12,513 bases of DNA from NCBI GenBank assembly GCA_910584525.1, contig CAJUAT010000065.1:1-12513 (forward strand), written 5' to 3'. Positions 1-7,185 of the stretch are shown here, one piece after another. The notes below the pieces were generated by a model. It was not told where the DNA came from. It did not search any database and worked only from the letters and a program-made list of their open reading frames with translations. This stretch comes from an uncultured Muribaculaceae bacterium. GTDB taxonomy: Bacteria > Bacteroidota > Bacteroidia > Bacteroidales > Muribaculaceae. The position numbers and the translations under genes were made by a program. Each line of letters begins with the position of its first letter. Position 1 is the stretch's first letter.

Positions 1-42
1 AAATCGTCTAAAGCCTGCGACCCCTGCGTGAACAATTTTTAA
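1..42 (+). CDS. Possible 3' end of an upstream gene (partial)
   Basis: Frame 1 is open from the window edge to a TAA at 40-42 and encodes 13 residues ending in CDPCVNNF. The other two forward frames stop at once or after nine codons. The stop lies 12 nt before the lipoprotein ATG, a typical within-operon spacing. Thirteen codons are too few to identify a family, so this could also be non-coding sequence that happens to be open. Confidence 0.35.
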   Translation, partial: KSSKACDPCVNNF

Positions 43-54
43 GGAACAGAGCCT

Positions 55-1515
55 ATGATACGACAACTCACCGGAATGATTAAAAAACACACCGGATTCC
101 GCCGACAGTTTCTGTCTTTGTTAACGCTGCTGGGGATTGTTCTATTGCCGGGAATACTCAGTTCGTGCATCAACGACAAGATGAGCACATCGCCGTCGGA
201 CATTCTGACATTTTCACGCGACACCGTGAGTTTCGACACGGTCTTCACCGACCTGGGGACCCCCACGGCGCGGCTCGTGGTGTCAAACCGCTCCAAGCAG
301 GGCATCAACATCAGCTCCATACGTTTCGCCGACGCCGACACCCGTTTCCGCATGAATGTCGACGGCCAGAGCGGCAGCGAATTTCACGACATAGAAATCC
401 GAGGCAAGGATTCCATATATATCTTCATAGAATGCTACATACCCGAAGTTGCCGACAACGAGCCTGCGCTTGTGGAGGACCGGCTGGAGTTCGTGACCAA
501 CGGAGTCACGCAGCAAGTACTCTGCGAGGCATGGGGCCAGAACGTGACGCGTCTCCGGGGTACGCGCCTCACGGAAGACACGCGGTTCACGGCCGAGCGC
601 CCTTACGTAATTTTCGATTCGCTTACCGTTGACTCCCGCGCCACCCTCACCATCGACCCGGGAGCTCGCATCCTCTTTCACGACAAGGCTTCCATGCGCG
701 TGGAAGGAAGGCTTGTGGCCCAGGGTAAGCCGGGTGAGCTGATACAGCTCCGCGGCGACCGCCTCGACAATGTGCTGCCCGATGTGGAATACGACATAAT
801 GTCGGGACAATGGCAGGGCATTTCGATAGCCGCCGGCTCGTTCGACAACCGGATGGAATACGTGGACATGCGCAGCACCGACTTCGGGCTGATGCTCGAC
901 TCGTGCGCCGACCTCAGCCGCACAAAGCTATACCTCCGCAATTCATGGCTCCATAATTCCAAGAACCATGTCCTGACGGCTCCATACGTCAAGCTGGAGG
1001 CGGTAGGATGCTGCTTCTCGGAAGCCGCCGGCTCCACTGTGGCCCTCCTCGGCGGCCAGGCATCCTTCCTGCAGTGCACCTTCGCCAACAATTACCTCTT
1101 CTCGGCAATCACAGGCCCTCTCGTGTATCTGGGTCACTGTCTCCCCGACAGCGACGACGATAGCGTCAACCCCCTTATGGCCGCGACTTTCGAGAACTGC
1201 ATATTCTACGGCATCCCCGACGACCTCAACACCGGCGACCTTACCGGCAGCAACGTATTCCTGCGCTACTGCTCACTGAAGTCGACAGGCAGCAACGACG
1301 ACAATTTCATCGACTGCCTGTGGGACACCGACCCGATGTTCCTGACCGACCGGCCCATATATTATTTCAACTACCGGCTTAAGGATGACTCGCCGGTGAT
1401 ATCGGCGGGCAACCCTGCCTTCGTGACCCCGGCGGCCATGACCGACATCGACGGCGTTAACCGCCTCGCTGACGGCAATCCTTCCCTCGGAGCATACCAA
1501 TATACGAAAAATTAG
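55..1515 (+). CDS. Exported lipoprotein with parallel beta-helix region
   Basis: This encodes a 486-residue surface or periplasmic lipoprotein of unknown function. The N-terminus has basic residues, a hydrophobic core at about 19-36 and a lipobox LSSC with the lipidated cysteine at C38. Residues about 50-165 read as a beta-sandwich (DTVFTDLG, LVVSNRS, KDSIYIFIECYIP). Residues about 180-470 are short beta-strand repeats typical of right-handed beta-helix proteins, closing with a SPVISAGNP ... DIDGVNRLADGNPSLGAYQY segment like the end of many beta-helix (choice-of-anchor Q-like) proteins. The length fits Bacteroidetes lipoproteins of this type. The ATG at 55 follows AAGGAA at 41-46; an ATG at 76 would also keep the signal peptide. 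It precedes the phospholipid genes on the same strand, but with a separate promoter-like box between them, so a functional link is unproven. Confidence 0.8.
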   Translation: MIRQLTGMIKKHTGFRRQFLSLLTLLGIVLLPGILSSCINDKMSTSPSDILTFSRDTVSFDTVFTDLGTPTARLVVSNRSKQGINISSIRFADADTRFRMNVDGQSGSEFHDIEIRGKDSIYIFIECYIPEVADNEPALVEDRLEFVTNGVTQQVLCEAWGQNVTRLRGTRLTEDTRFTAERPYVIFDSLTVDSRATLTIDPGARILFHDKASMRVEGRLVAQGKPGELIQLRGDRLDNVLPDVEYDIMSGQWQGISIAAGSFDNRMEYVDMRSTDFGLMLDSCADLSRTKLYLRNSWLHNSKNHVLTAPYVKLEAVGCCFSEAAGSTVALLGGQASFLQCTFANNYLFSAITGPLVYLGHCLPDSDDDSVNPLMAATFENCIFYGIPDDLNTGDLTGSNVFLRYCSLKSTGSNDDNFIDCLWDTDPMFLTDRPIYYFNYRLKDDSPVISAGNPAFVTPAAMTDIDGVNRLADGNPSLGAYQYTKN

Positions 1516-1535
1516 GAATTTCCCCGCGAAATTGT

Positions 1536-1543
1536 TAATTTTG
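1536..1543 (+). promoter_or_regulatory. Bacteroidetes-type -7 box before psd
   Basis: TAATTTTG matches the Bacteroidetes -7 consensus TAnnTTTG exactly. It lies in the 34-nt AT-rich gap between the lipoprotein and the decarboxylase. I see no clear TTTG -33 partner 19-21 nt upstream. Only six bases separate the box from the GTG start at 1550, so a transcript from it would have almost no leader. The box sits in the loop of a small inverted repeat, AATTG (1530-1534) and CAATT (1544-1548). Confidence 0.45.
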
Positions 1544-1549
1544 CAATTA

Positions 1550-2257
1550 GTGAAAAGACGTAGGTTACACACAATAAAGATACACCGGGAAGGCACGGGC
1601 GTATTGATACCGCTGTTATGCGTATTGATAGCGTTGAACGTACCGTTGTGGCTGTTCATGGCTCCCGGTCCCGTGCCTATCATACTGTCGGCGCTGTCGG
1701 CGGTAGGATACCTGTTCGTGTTCAACTTCTTCCGGTGTCCGCACCGCGACTACACCGGTCCGCGCGACAATATGGTGGTAAGCTCCGTCGACGGCAAGGT
1801 AGTGGCCGTGGAAAAGGTCTTCGAAGGCGAGTACCTGCGCCATGAAGCCATTATGGTATCGGTGTTCATGAGTCCGCTCAACGTACATGCCAACTGGTTT
1901 CCCGTCGACGGTGAGGTGGAATATGTACGACATCACAGCGGGCGTTTCCTGTCGGCATGGTTGCCTAAAGCGAGCACCGAGAACGAACGCAGCACCGTGG
2001 GCATACGCATGGACAACGGCCGCCACATCACCGTACGTCAGATTGCCGGCGCCATGGCCCGACGTATCGTCACCTATGCCCATGTCCACGACGACGCCTG
2101 CATCGACGACCACCTCGGTTTCATTAAATTCGGTTCACGCGTCGACATATACCTCCCCGTGGATTCGAAAATACTATTGAAAATCAACGACTATACCGCC
2201 GGAGGAGTCACACCCCTCGCCGTGGTGCCCCCGGCCTCCGGTCAAAAAGAATCCTGA
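1550..2257 (+). CDS. psd: Phosphatidylserine decarboxylase (short, pyruvoyl type)
   Basis: It converts phosphatidylserine to phosphatidylethanolamine at the inner membrane. From GTG 1550 the product has 235 residues. It starts with a basic segment and a KIHREG motif, followed by two hydrophobic helices at about 22-62. The self-cleavage and catalytic residues typical of the family are visible: the aspartate in VDGKV (D81), the histidine in NVHANWFP (H113), and the G-S pair in KFGSRVD. Family knowledge says the serine (S196) becomes the pyruvoyl group after cleavage. The frame also opens with TTG codons at 1532 and 1541, but these lie in or before the promoter-like box. GTG 1550 gives the N-terminus I expect for Bacteroidales homologues (a short basic stretch before HREG). 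One base separates its stop from pssA, so the two enzymes are coupled. Confidence 0.9.
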   Translation: MKRRRLHTIKIHREGTGVLIPLLCVLIALNVPLWLFMAPGPVPIILSALSAVGYLFVFNFFRCPHRDYTGPRDNMVVSSVDGKVVAVEKVFEGEYLRHEAIMVSVFMSPLNVHANWFPVDGEVEYVRHHSGRFLSAWLPKASTENERSTVGIRMDNGRHITVRQIAGAMARRIVTYAHVHDDACIDDHLGFIKFGSRVDIYLPVDSKILLKINDYTAGGVTPLAVVPPASGQKES

Positions 2258-2258
2258 A

Positions 2259-2966
2259 ATGAACGTCATCATCAGAAACATACCCAACAGCATCACATGT
2301 CTCAACATAGCGTCGGGAGTCATGGCGATACTGTGCGCCTTCCGCGGCACAGAACCCATGTGGGGACTCGACGGCTACAGCTGGTGCTGGATATTCATAG
2401 GCCTCGCGGCGCTTGCCGACTTCTGCGACGGCTTCGCGGCACGTCTGCTGCACGCTTACTCATCGCTCGGCAAGGAACTCGACTCGCTCTGCGACCTCGT
2501 GAGCTTCGGTGTGGCCCCCGCCGTCCTCATGTTCATGACAATGTCCGACATGGGTCTCCAGGACTGGACTCCATGGCTCGTTTTCATAATCCCCGTATGC
2601 GGCGCCCTTCGGCTCGCCAGATTCAATATCGACGACCGTCAGCATTTCTCATTCATAGGTCTCCCCATTCCCGCCAACGCCATTTTCTGGATTGGATACT
2701 CTGCCCTTTGTCTGCAGGGAAACGACTCTTTCACCCAGTGGTACTGGTTCCTGCCGGTGATTCTGGCCGAGAGCTGGCTTATGGTGTCGCCCGTGAAGTT
2801 CTTCTCCCTGAAGTTCAAGACCTATGGCTGGAAAGGGAACCGGTGGCGCTGGCTTATGGCAGCCACTGCCATCCTGCCGGTAGCCATAATGGGCGTTCCG
2901 GGGCTGTTGTGGACCATCGTGGTTTATCTGGGCTATTCACTCCTTGACATCGCCGCGCCGGAATGA
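2259..2966 (+). CDS. pssA: CDP-diacylglycerol-serine O-phosphatidyltransferase
   Basis: It makes phosphatidylserine from CDP-diacylglycerol and L-serine, which supplies the decarboxylase encoded just upstream. The 235-residue membrane protein carries the full CDP-alcohol phosphotransferase signature at residues 54-79. That signature is D54-xx-D57-G58-xx-A61-R62, eight residues, G71-xxx-D75-xxx-D79; its aspartates hold metal and activate the serine hydroxyl. Hydrophobic segments occur at about 14-28, 41-55, 105-119, 139-152, 162-176 and 200-228. The ATG lies one base after the psd stop. Its own stop TGA overlaps the next gene's ATG. Length and motif spacing are normal. Confidence 0.93.
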   Translation: MNVIIRNIPNSITCLNIASGVMAILCAFRGTEPMWGLDGYSWCWIFIGLAALADFCDGFAARLLHAYSSLGKELDSLCDLVSFGVAPAVLMFMTMSDMGLQDWTPWLVFIIPVCGALRLARFNIDDRQHFSFIGLPIPANAIFWIGYSALCLQGNDSFTQWYWFLPVILAESWLMVSPVKFFSLKFKTYGWKGNRWRWLMAATAILPVAIMGVPGLLWTIVVYLGYSLLDIAAPE

Positions 2967-3361
2967 TGGGAACAGTGCTGATAATACTGATAGTCCTGGC
3001 GCTTCTGTGGCCATGGATTCTCAAGTGGCTGCGGGGCTTCATGGCGCGGCGTGCCGAAGACATGCTCCGCAAGATGACCGGCCAGCCTACGCGCCGTCAG
3101 GAACGCAAGATGAAACGCGAGCGGCAACGCGCCGACAATACGCAGTCTTCGCGCCGTCAACGCCGCCGACATCCAGCCACCCATCCCGCCGACGAACTCC
3201 GTAAGGTGGCCGTCGATGTCGAATACACCGAATCCGTCGACTATTCCGAAACCTCCGTGATCGACAACGGCAAAACATCTTCCCGCCGCGAATATCACGA
3301 ACAGCAGGTAGAGGATGTGAAATTCACCGAAATCAAGGACAAAACCGGAAAAAAGGAATGA
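2963..3361 (+). CDS. DUF4834-like small membrane-anchored protein
   Basis: This 132-residue protein has one N-terminal membrane helix (about 3-21), then a strongly basic cytoplasmic stretch (about 28-75, many Arg and Lys) and an acidic C-terminal part with repeated short motifs (VEYTESVDYSE, VEDVKFTEIKD). Size, layout and position directly after pssA match the DUF4834 family of Bacteroidetes, whose function is unknown. ATG codons at 2963 and 2966 both overlap the pssA stop, so either could serve. The end overlaps the next gene as ATGA (3358-3361). The context suggests a link to membrane lipid synthesis, but only by position. Confidence 0.75.
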   Translation: MMGTVLIILIVLALLWPWILKWLRGFMARRAEDMLRKMTGQPTRRQERKMKRERQRADNTQSSRRQRRRHPATHPADELRKVAVDVEYTESVDYSETSVIDNGKTSSRREYHEQQVEDVKFTEIKDKTGKKE

Positions 3362-4173
3362 GCAAGACGTTATATGTCAGCGACCTTGACGGCACATTGC
3401 TGCAGCCGGACGCCCGGCTGTCGACCCGCACTGTGGCCATGCTCAACGAGGCCATAGCCGAGGGGAAACTCTTCACGCCCGCCACCGCCAGGACACCGGC
3501 CACCGTGGCCTCCATACTCGCCAGCGTCAACACATCCCTCCCCGTTATCGTCATGACCGGCGCCGCTCTCTGGGACCCCCGCACCGGTATATATTCCCGT
3601 CTGCGGCTATTCAAGCCCGAGGATGCCCGGCGACTTATCGACGTATATATCGCCGACAACATCCCCTCTTTCGTATATTCGCTGCGCGACAATATGATCA
3701 CCATCCGCCATATCGGGGAGATGACGCCGCTGCAACGTGAGTTTCTTGCCGAACGCCGGTCGTCGCCTTACAAACATGTGGAGGAAGGAGGCGTTACCCG
3801 CGAGCTTGACGACATCATACTCCTCTATTCCATGCTCGACAACCGCCGCGGCGAGGAGACCTACGAGAAGACACGCCGGCTTCCCGGCGTAAGGGCCCAG
3901 TTCTATCACGACATCTATGGCGACAAGACAGCCATTCTGGAAGCCTTCTCCCCCGAGGCCACCAAAGCCAAGGCCATGCGCGCCCTGGCCGAATCGATAG
4001 GCGCCGACAAGATTGTGGCTTTCGGCGACAATGTCAACGACCTGCCCATGATGCGCGAGGCCGACATCGCCGTGGCCGTCGACAATGCCATTGACCGCGT
4101 CAAGGAGGAAGCCGACATCGTGATTGGCCCCAACACCGACGACTCCGTGGCCAAATTCATCCTCGACCATTAA
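3358..4173 (+). CDS. Cof-type HAD-IIB phosphatase
   Basis: This is a 271-residue soluble hydrolase that probably dephosphorylates small phosphorylated metabolites; the substrate cannot be read from sequence. The HAD motifs are in order: DLDGTLL with nucleophile D9 and acid/base D11, the motif II threonine in ATAR (T43), a lysine near K203, and GDNVNDLPM with D224 and D228 for magnesium. The large middle section (about 80-190) is the C2-type cap that specifies substrate in the Cof group. The ATG overlaps the preceding stop as ATGA, with GGA just upstream. A 16-nt gap separates it from the histidine kinase. Confidence 0.9.
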   Translation: MSKTLYVSDLDGTLLQPDARLSTRTVAMLNEAIAEGKLFTPATARTPATVASILASVNTSLPVIVMTGAALWDPRTGIYSRLRLFKPEDARRLIDVYIADNIPSFVYSLRDNMITIRHIGEMTPLQREFLAERRSSPYKHVEEGGVTRELDDIILLYSMLDNRRGEETYEKTRRLPGVRAQFYHDIYGDKTAILEAFSPEATKAKAMRALAESIGADKIVAFGDNVNDLPMMREADIAVAVDNAIDRVKEEADIVIGPNTDDSVAKFILDH

Positions 4174-4189
4174 TCGCGCCCTGAGACTT

Positions 4190-5395
4190 ATGGACCGCAG
4201 ACTCGGCAAATTCATGATTGTGGCCATTTCGGTGGCGGCCATCGTGGCATTCATATGGATTTCCAACGGCCTGGTAAAGGAACTTGCCGCCCAGGAACGC
4301 GAGCGCATGGACATATGGGCAAAGGCCACGCAACGCCTTGCCAAGGCCAACGTCGACTCCGACTTCGAGTTCCTGCTCGACATCATCTCCGCCAATAATT
4401 CCATTCCTGTCCTCGTCACCGACAACAAGGGCAACATCTCCGAGTTCCGCAATTTCAGCCTCCCCGACAAGGAGGATGCCGACAAGAGTCTGTACGCCGA
4501 CCTGTCGGAACGAAACAGGGAATATCTCAGCAAACGGCTCTCCAAAGCCCTCGACGGCCGCGACCTGAAGAGTGTGTCGCGCAGCAACAACCATTTCATT
4601 GAGGTGGAGATGGGTCAAGGTGCCGAACAGTATATATATTACGAGGATTCGTCGCTGCTGAAAAGTCTGAGCCTCTATCCCTACATACAGATGACCGTGA
4701 CCATAATTCTGGCGGTGATTCTCTATGCGGCACTCGTATATACCAAACGCGCCGAACAGAACAGGGTGTGGGTAGGTCTGTCAAAGGAGACGGCGCATCA
4801 GCTGGGCACGCCCATATCGTCGCTCATGGCATGGTCGCAATATCTGGAGACGCTCGGCATCGACAGGGATGTGACCGCCGAAATCGACAAGGATGTCAAA
4901 CGGCTCTCCATCATCGCCGACCGCTTCTCGAAAATCGGTTCTCTGCCGGAAATGCAACTCGAATACATCAACGAGACCGTGGGCCGCTCGCTCGACTATA
5001 TGAAAGGGCGGGTGTCGGGCAGGGTGTCGATCAACATGCACCTCTCCGACGACGACCATGGCGTAAGGCTGTCGCGTCCGCTGATAGAATGGGTGATGGA
5101 AAACCTCACCAAGAATGCCGTCGATGCCATGCAGGGCGTCGGCAGGATAGACATAACCACCGGCGCCGACCACAACATAGCGTGGATTGAGGTAAAGGAT
5201 ACCGGGAAAGGAATAGCCCGCAAACATTTCAAAACAATCTTCAATCCGGGCTACACCACCAAGAAACGGGGTTGGGGACTCGGCCTTACCCTCGTGAAAC
5301 GAATCATCGAGGAATATCACGGTGGCAGAATCTTCGTCAAGGAGTCGGAACCGGGCGTCGGCACCACCTTCCGCATCGAACTCCGCACCGTCTGA
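4190..5395 (+). CDS. Membrane sensor histidine kinase
   Basis: This 401-residue kinase autophosphorylates on histidine in response to an unknown envelope signal. Helix 1 spans about 8-27, an extracytoplasmic sensor region about 28-163, and helix 2 about 164-184. The HisKA segment KETAHQLGTPISSL holds the phosphoacceptor H203. The ATPase motifs follow: N box with N305 and N309, G1 as DTGKG (337-341), F box FNPGYTTK (351-358), and G2 as GWGLGL (361-366). I chose ATG 4190 because it gives a normal short N-terminus before helix 1. A TTG at 4124 would add 22 proline- and serine-rich residues inside the HAD gene. No response regulator is encoded nearby, so its partner must be elsewhere. Confidence 0.92.
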   Translation: MDRRLGKFMIVAISVAAIVAFIWISNGLVKELAAQERERMDIWAKATQRLAKANVDSDFEFLLDIISANNSIPVLVTDNKGNISEFRNFSLPDKEDADKSLYADLSERNREYLSKRLSKALDGRDLKSVSRSNNHFIEVEMGQGAEQYIYYEDSSLLKSLSLYPYIQMTVTIILAVILYAALVYTKRAEQNRVWVGLSKETAHQLGTPISSLMAWSQYLETLGIDRDVTAEIDKDVKRLSIIADRFSKIGSLPEMQLEYINETVGRSLDYMKGRVSGRVSINMHLSDDDHGVRLSRPLIEWVMENLTKNAVDAMQGVGRIDITTGADHNIAWIEVKDTGKGIARKHFKTIFNPGYTTKKRGWGLGLTLVKRIIEEYHGGRIFVKESEPGVGTTFRIELRTV

Positions 5396-5411
5396 GTCCA
5401 CCTCCCAATCA

Positions 5412-5426
5412 CGCACTCTAAGTGCG
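5412..5426. terminator. Small perfect hairpin after the kinase gene
   Basis: CGCACT (5412-5417) pairs with AGTGCG (5421-5426) around a 3-nt loop, 17 nt after the kinase stop. The downstream sequence is only moderately T-rich, so by itself it is a weak terminator candidate. The larger hairpin at 5513-5546 is a better one. Confidence 0.3.
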
Positions 5427-5437
5427 CTTCATATTAC

Positions 5438-7138
5438 TTAACAAAGTGATGTCAGGGTCAAGAGGAAATATAGCCTCCAGCGATTGGGACTACATTTGTT
5501 TGTCTCATTATTAAAGCCGCGCTTCCTGGCAGGAGGCACGGCTTTTGAGTTCGGATTAAGGGTATTTTCTGACGCTGTTATTTCACGATTGTCTTTATGC
5601 TTTTGTGGATTCTTGCCTTGACCTCCCTGGCCCCCTTGACCCTGACCACTCTGACCCTGACCTTGACCCTGGCCGCCTTGGCCGGCGGGTTTCTGGGTGT
5701 TGGCGGCGGCTGCCTGGGAACCGATGTTGAGCCAGCTGTCGGTCCAGCCGTTGAGAGCGGCTGTCTCCTGCTGCAGAATCACCGTCGTGACCGGATCAAG
5801 AATGGTGTTGACCCAGCGGAAGTTGCCATACTTCATGTTGAGCGACGTCATTATCCGCTGGCCCAGAGAGGGGCGGCGGCGACGCTTCTTCATCTTCTTC
5901 CATTCGGGCTTCCAGTTGTCGTTCCATTTGCGCCCTTTCGACATCTGTGCCACCGTCAGCGGTTTCTGCTGCCTGCCGTCGCCACCCGTCATGTTGGCCG
6001 GCGGCATCTGAGCCCTGGCTCCGGGTGCTACCGGCTCAAGATAATATTCCGGATTTATGTCGCAGGTCTCGCTGATATCCATGTCCACCTTGTACTGCCC
6101 AGTGCCCCATATGCGCGTGTCGCTATCCTTGTTCTCATATCCCACAAAGGAACGGGGTACGAGGAACGACTCGCCGGTGACGCTGACCACCTTCCCCATC
6201 CTTTTCATCTCGTCCACCTGCTTCCGGCTCAGCTCGTAATGGGCTATGTTCTCATCGGTAGGATTGATATATACGAAATAGCCGGGGTACCAGTCGCCGG
6301 TCTGTATGTAAGAGCCGTCGGGAATCCTGGCGGTAATGTCGAACTCTCCGAGCAGCTGGTCGTTGACAGCCTGAATGGCCTCGTTCATCCATGAGGAGCT
6401 CACGCGTGCCTTGACGTTGAAAACGAGATCCTTGCGCGAGTCGAACGAGAATGGTATGCGCAGCGACGAATTGGCGCTCGTCAGCGAATCGTTGGGTATA
6501 TTGCAGAGATAGGGATTGAAGAAGAGGTGGTCAACCACCACTTCAAACTTACTGTGGTGGATCATTCGGTTTCGTCCCACGTCATCCTTGCGCAGCGAAC
6601 ATTTCATGTCGAACACCAGAAGGCGTTCCCTCTTGTTGGTGGCGGGATTGTTGTAGGTGAGGAACTGCTGGCAACCGAAGCCGTCGAAGACTATGCTGTC
6701 GAGGTCCATGGCACCGCGGGTGGAAGTGGTGGCATAGAAGTCGGTGATCTGCCGCTGCATGGGCAGATGCTTGGTATAGCGGCAGTCCTTGCGGGCCTGC
6801 TCCATCCAGTCCTGTTTCTTGTCGCGCAAAGTCTCTATGAGCCAGTTCACGCCCGTCTGGAGAATCTCGGCGCTGATGCCCGAAATGGAACCGATCACCG
6901 TGTTGCGGTATGCGTTCTTTATGCTGCGCCATGAGTCGCCCAAAATGCCGCGGGTACTCACATTCTTTCCCAGCGACAGTAGCGTGCTGTCGCTGTTCTC
7001 GTAGACTATCACGTTGAACTCCTGCGCGGCGTCGGTACTGTTGACGGCACCTCCCGGCACCGTATGCTGTCCATACGCGGCGCTCCCCGTACACCCGAGG
7101 ATAGCTATTACCGCAAATATCTTAAAAATGAATCTCAT
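5438..7138 (-). CDS. Exported protein of unknown function with polybasic stretch and Gly/Gln-rich tail
   Basis: I do not recognise this 566-residue protein. Residues 1-23 form a signal peptide (hydrophobic core about 4-15, likely cleavage after AYG), so it should reach the periplasm or beyond. Residues about 40-400 have mixed alpha/beta character with many aromatic residues. A polybasic stretch of lysines and arginines occupies 414-422. A conserved-looking segment (about 424-475) precedes a Gly/Gln repeat at 486-508. Codons after about residue 509 become AT-rich, and the frame crosses a terminator-type hairpin (5513-5546) before stopping at 5438. The last ~58 residues may therefore come from a frameshift or a lost stop. 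In a frame shifted by one base a TAA occurs at 5578-5580, 31 nt before the hairpin. It is the third gene of the CHAT cassette, with an A-rich leader before the ATG at 7138. Confidence 0.75.
   Translation of the reverse strand: MRFIFKIFAVIAILGCTGSAAYGQHTVPGGAVNSTDAAQEFNVIVYENSDSTLLSLGKNVSTRGILGDSWRSIKNAYRNTVIGSISGISAEILQTGVNWLIETLRDKKQDWMEQARKDCRYTKHLPMQRQITDFYATTSTRGAMDLDSIVFDGFGCQQFLTYNNPATNKRERLLVFDMKCSLRKDDVGRNRMIHHSKFEVVVDHLFFNPYLCNIPNDSLTSANSSLRIPFSFDSRKDLVFNVKARVSSSWMNEAIQAVNDQLLGEFDITARIPDGSYIQTGDWYPGYFVYINPTDENIAHYELSRKQVDEMKRMGKVVSVTGESFLVPRSFVGYENKDSDTRIWGTGQYKVDMDISETCDINPEYYLEPVAPGARAQMPPANMTGGDGRQQKPLTVAQMSKGRKWNDNWKPEWKKMKKRRRRPSLGQRIMTSLNMKYGNFRWVNTILDPVTTVILQQETAALNGWTDSWLNIGSQAAAANTQKPAGQGGQGQGQGQSGQGQGGQGGQGKNPQKHKDNREITASENTLNPNSKAVPPARKRGFNNETNKCSPNRWRLYFLLTLTSLC
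5513..5546. terminator. Strong bidirectional terminator-type hairpin
   Basis: AAAGCCG (5513-5519) pairs with CGGCTTT (5539-5545), and GCTTCCT (5521-5527) pairs with AGGAGGC (5531-5537), counting one G-U pair. A single C/A mismatch lies between the two stems and the loop is 3 nt. The stem base is A-rich on one side and T-rich on the other, as in rho-independent terminators that work in both directions. It would suit the convergent kinase and CHAT-cassette transcripts, except that it lies inside the annotated end of the minus-strand gene. Confidence 0.7.
5615..5683 (-). repeat. Gly/Gln-coding repeat tract
   Basis: Imperfect copies of a six-base unit resembling CAGGGT or CAAGGT on the minus strand encode residues 486-508 of the exported protein as Gln-Gly units. 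The tract includes a run of five G bases at the CAAGGGGGC step (minus strand). Such tracts are prone to slippage, and the possible reading-frame problem of the gene begins at or just after this one. Confidence 0.7.
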
Positions 7139-7153
7139 TTTTTCTTGTTCTTA

Positions 7154-7185
7154 TTCAAAATTCAAAATTCCAAATTCAAAATTCA
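7154..7185. repeat. 7-nt tandem repeat between CHAT gene and downstream gene
   Basis: About 4.5 copies of TTCAAAA (read as TTTTGAA on the coding strand) fill 7154-7185, with one variant unit TTCCAAA at 7168-7174. It makes up most of the 47-nt gap between the CHAT stop (7186-7188) and the start of the exported-protein gene. Each copy carries a TTTTG core resembling the end of the Bacteroidetes -7 box, so unit number could affect promoter or leader spacing. That role is inference. Confidence 0.8.

Noticed and set aside
4124..4189. TTG start extending the histidine kinase by 22 residues
   Set aside because: The extension is Pro/Ser/Thr-rich, lies wholly in or just after the HAD coding region in another frame, and places an odd segment before the first membrane helix.
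3607..4599. Minus-strand open frame of 330 codons across the HAD and kinase genes
   Set aside because: It lies antisense to two genes with clear catalytic motifs, spans their junction, and its product shows no recognisable domain. Long antisense frames are common in G+C-rich coding DNA.
5597..6394. Plus-strand open frame of 265 codons opposite the exported protein
   Set aside because: Its Leu/Thr-rich start is the antisense reading of the Gly/Gln repeat; no domain is visible, and the opposite strand encodes a protein with a signal peptide.
7154..7185. CRISPR-like array
   Set aside because: The units are 7 nt and adjacent with no spacers; this is a simple tandem repeat. No cas genes are present, so the CHAT protein is not part of a Craspase.
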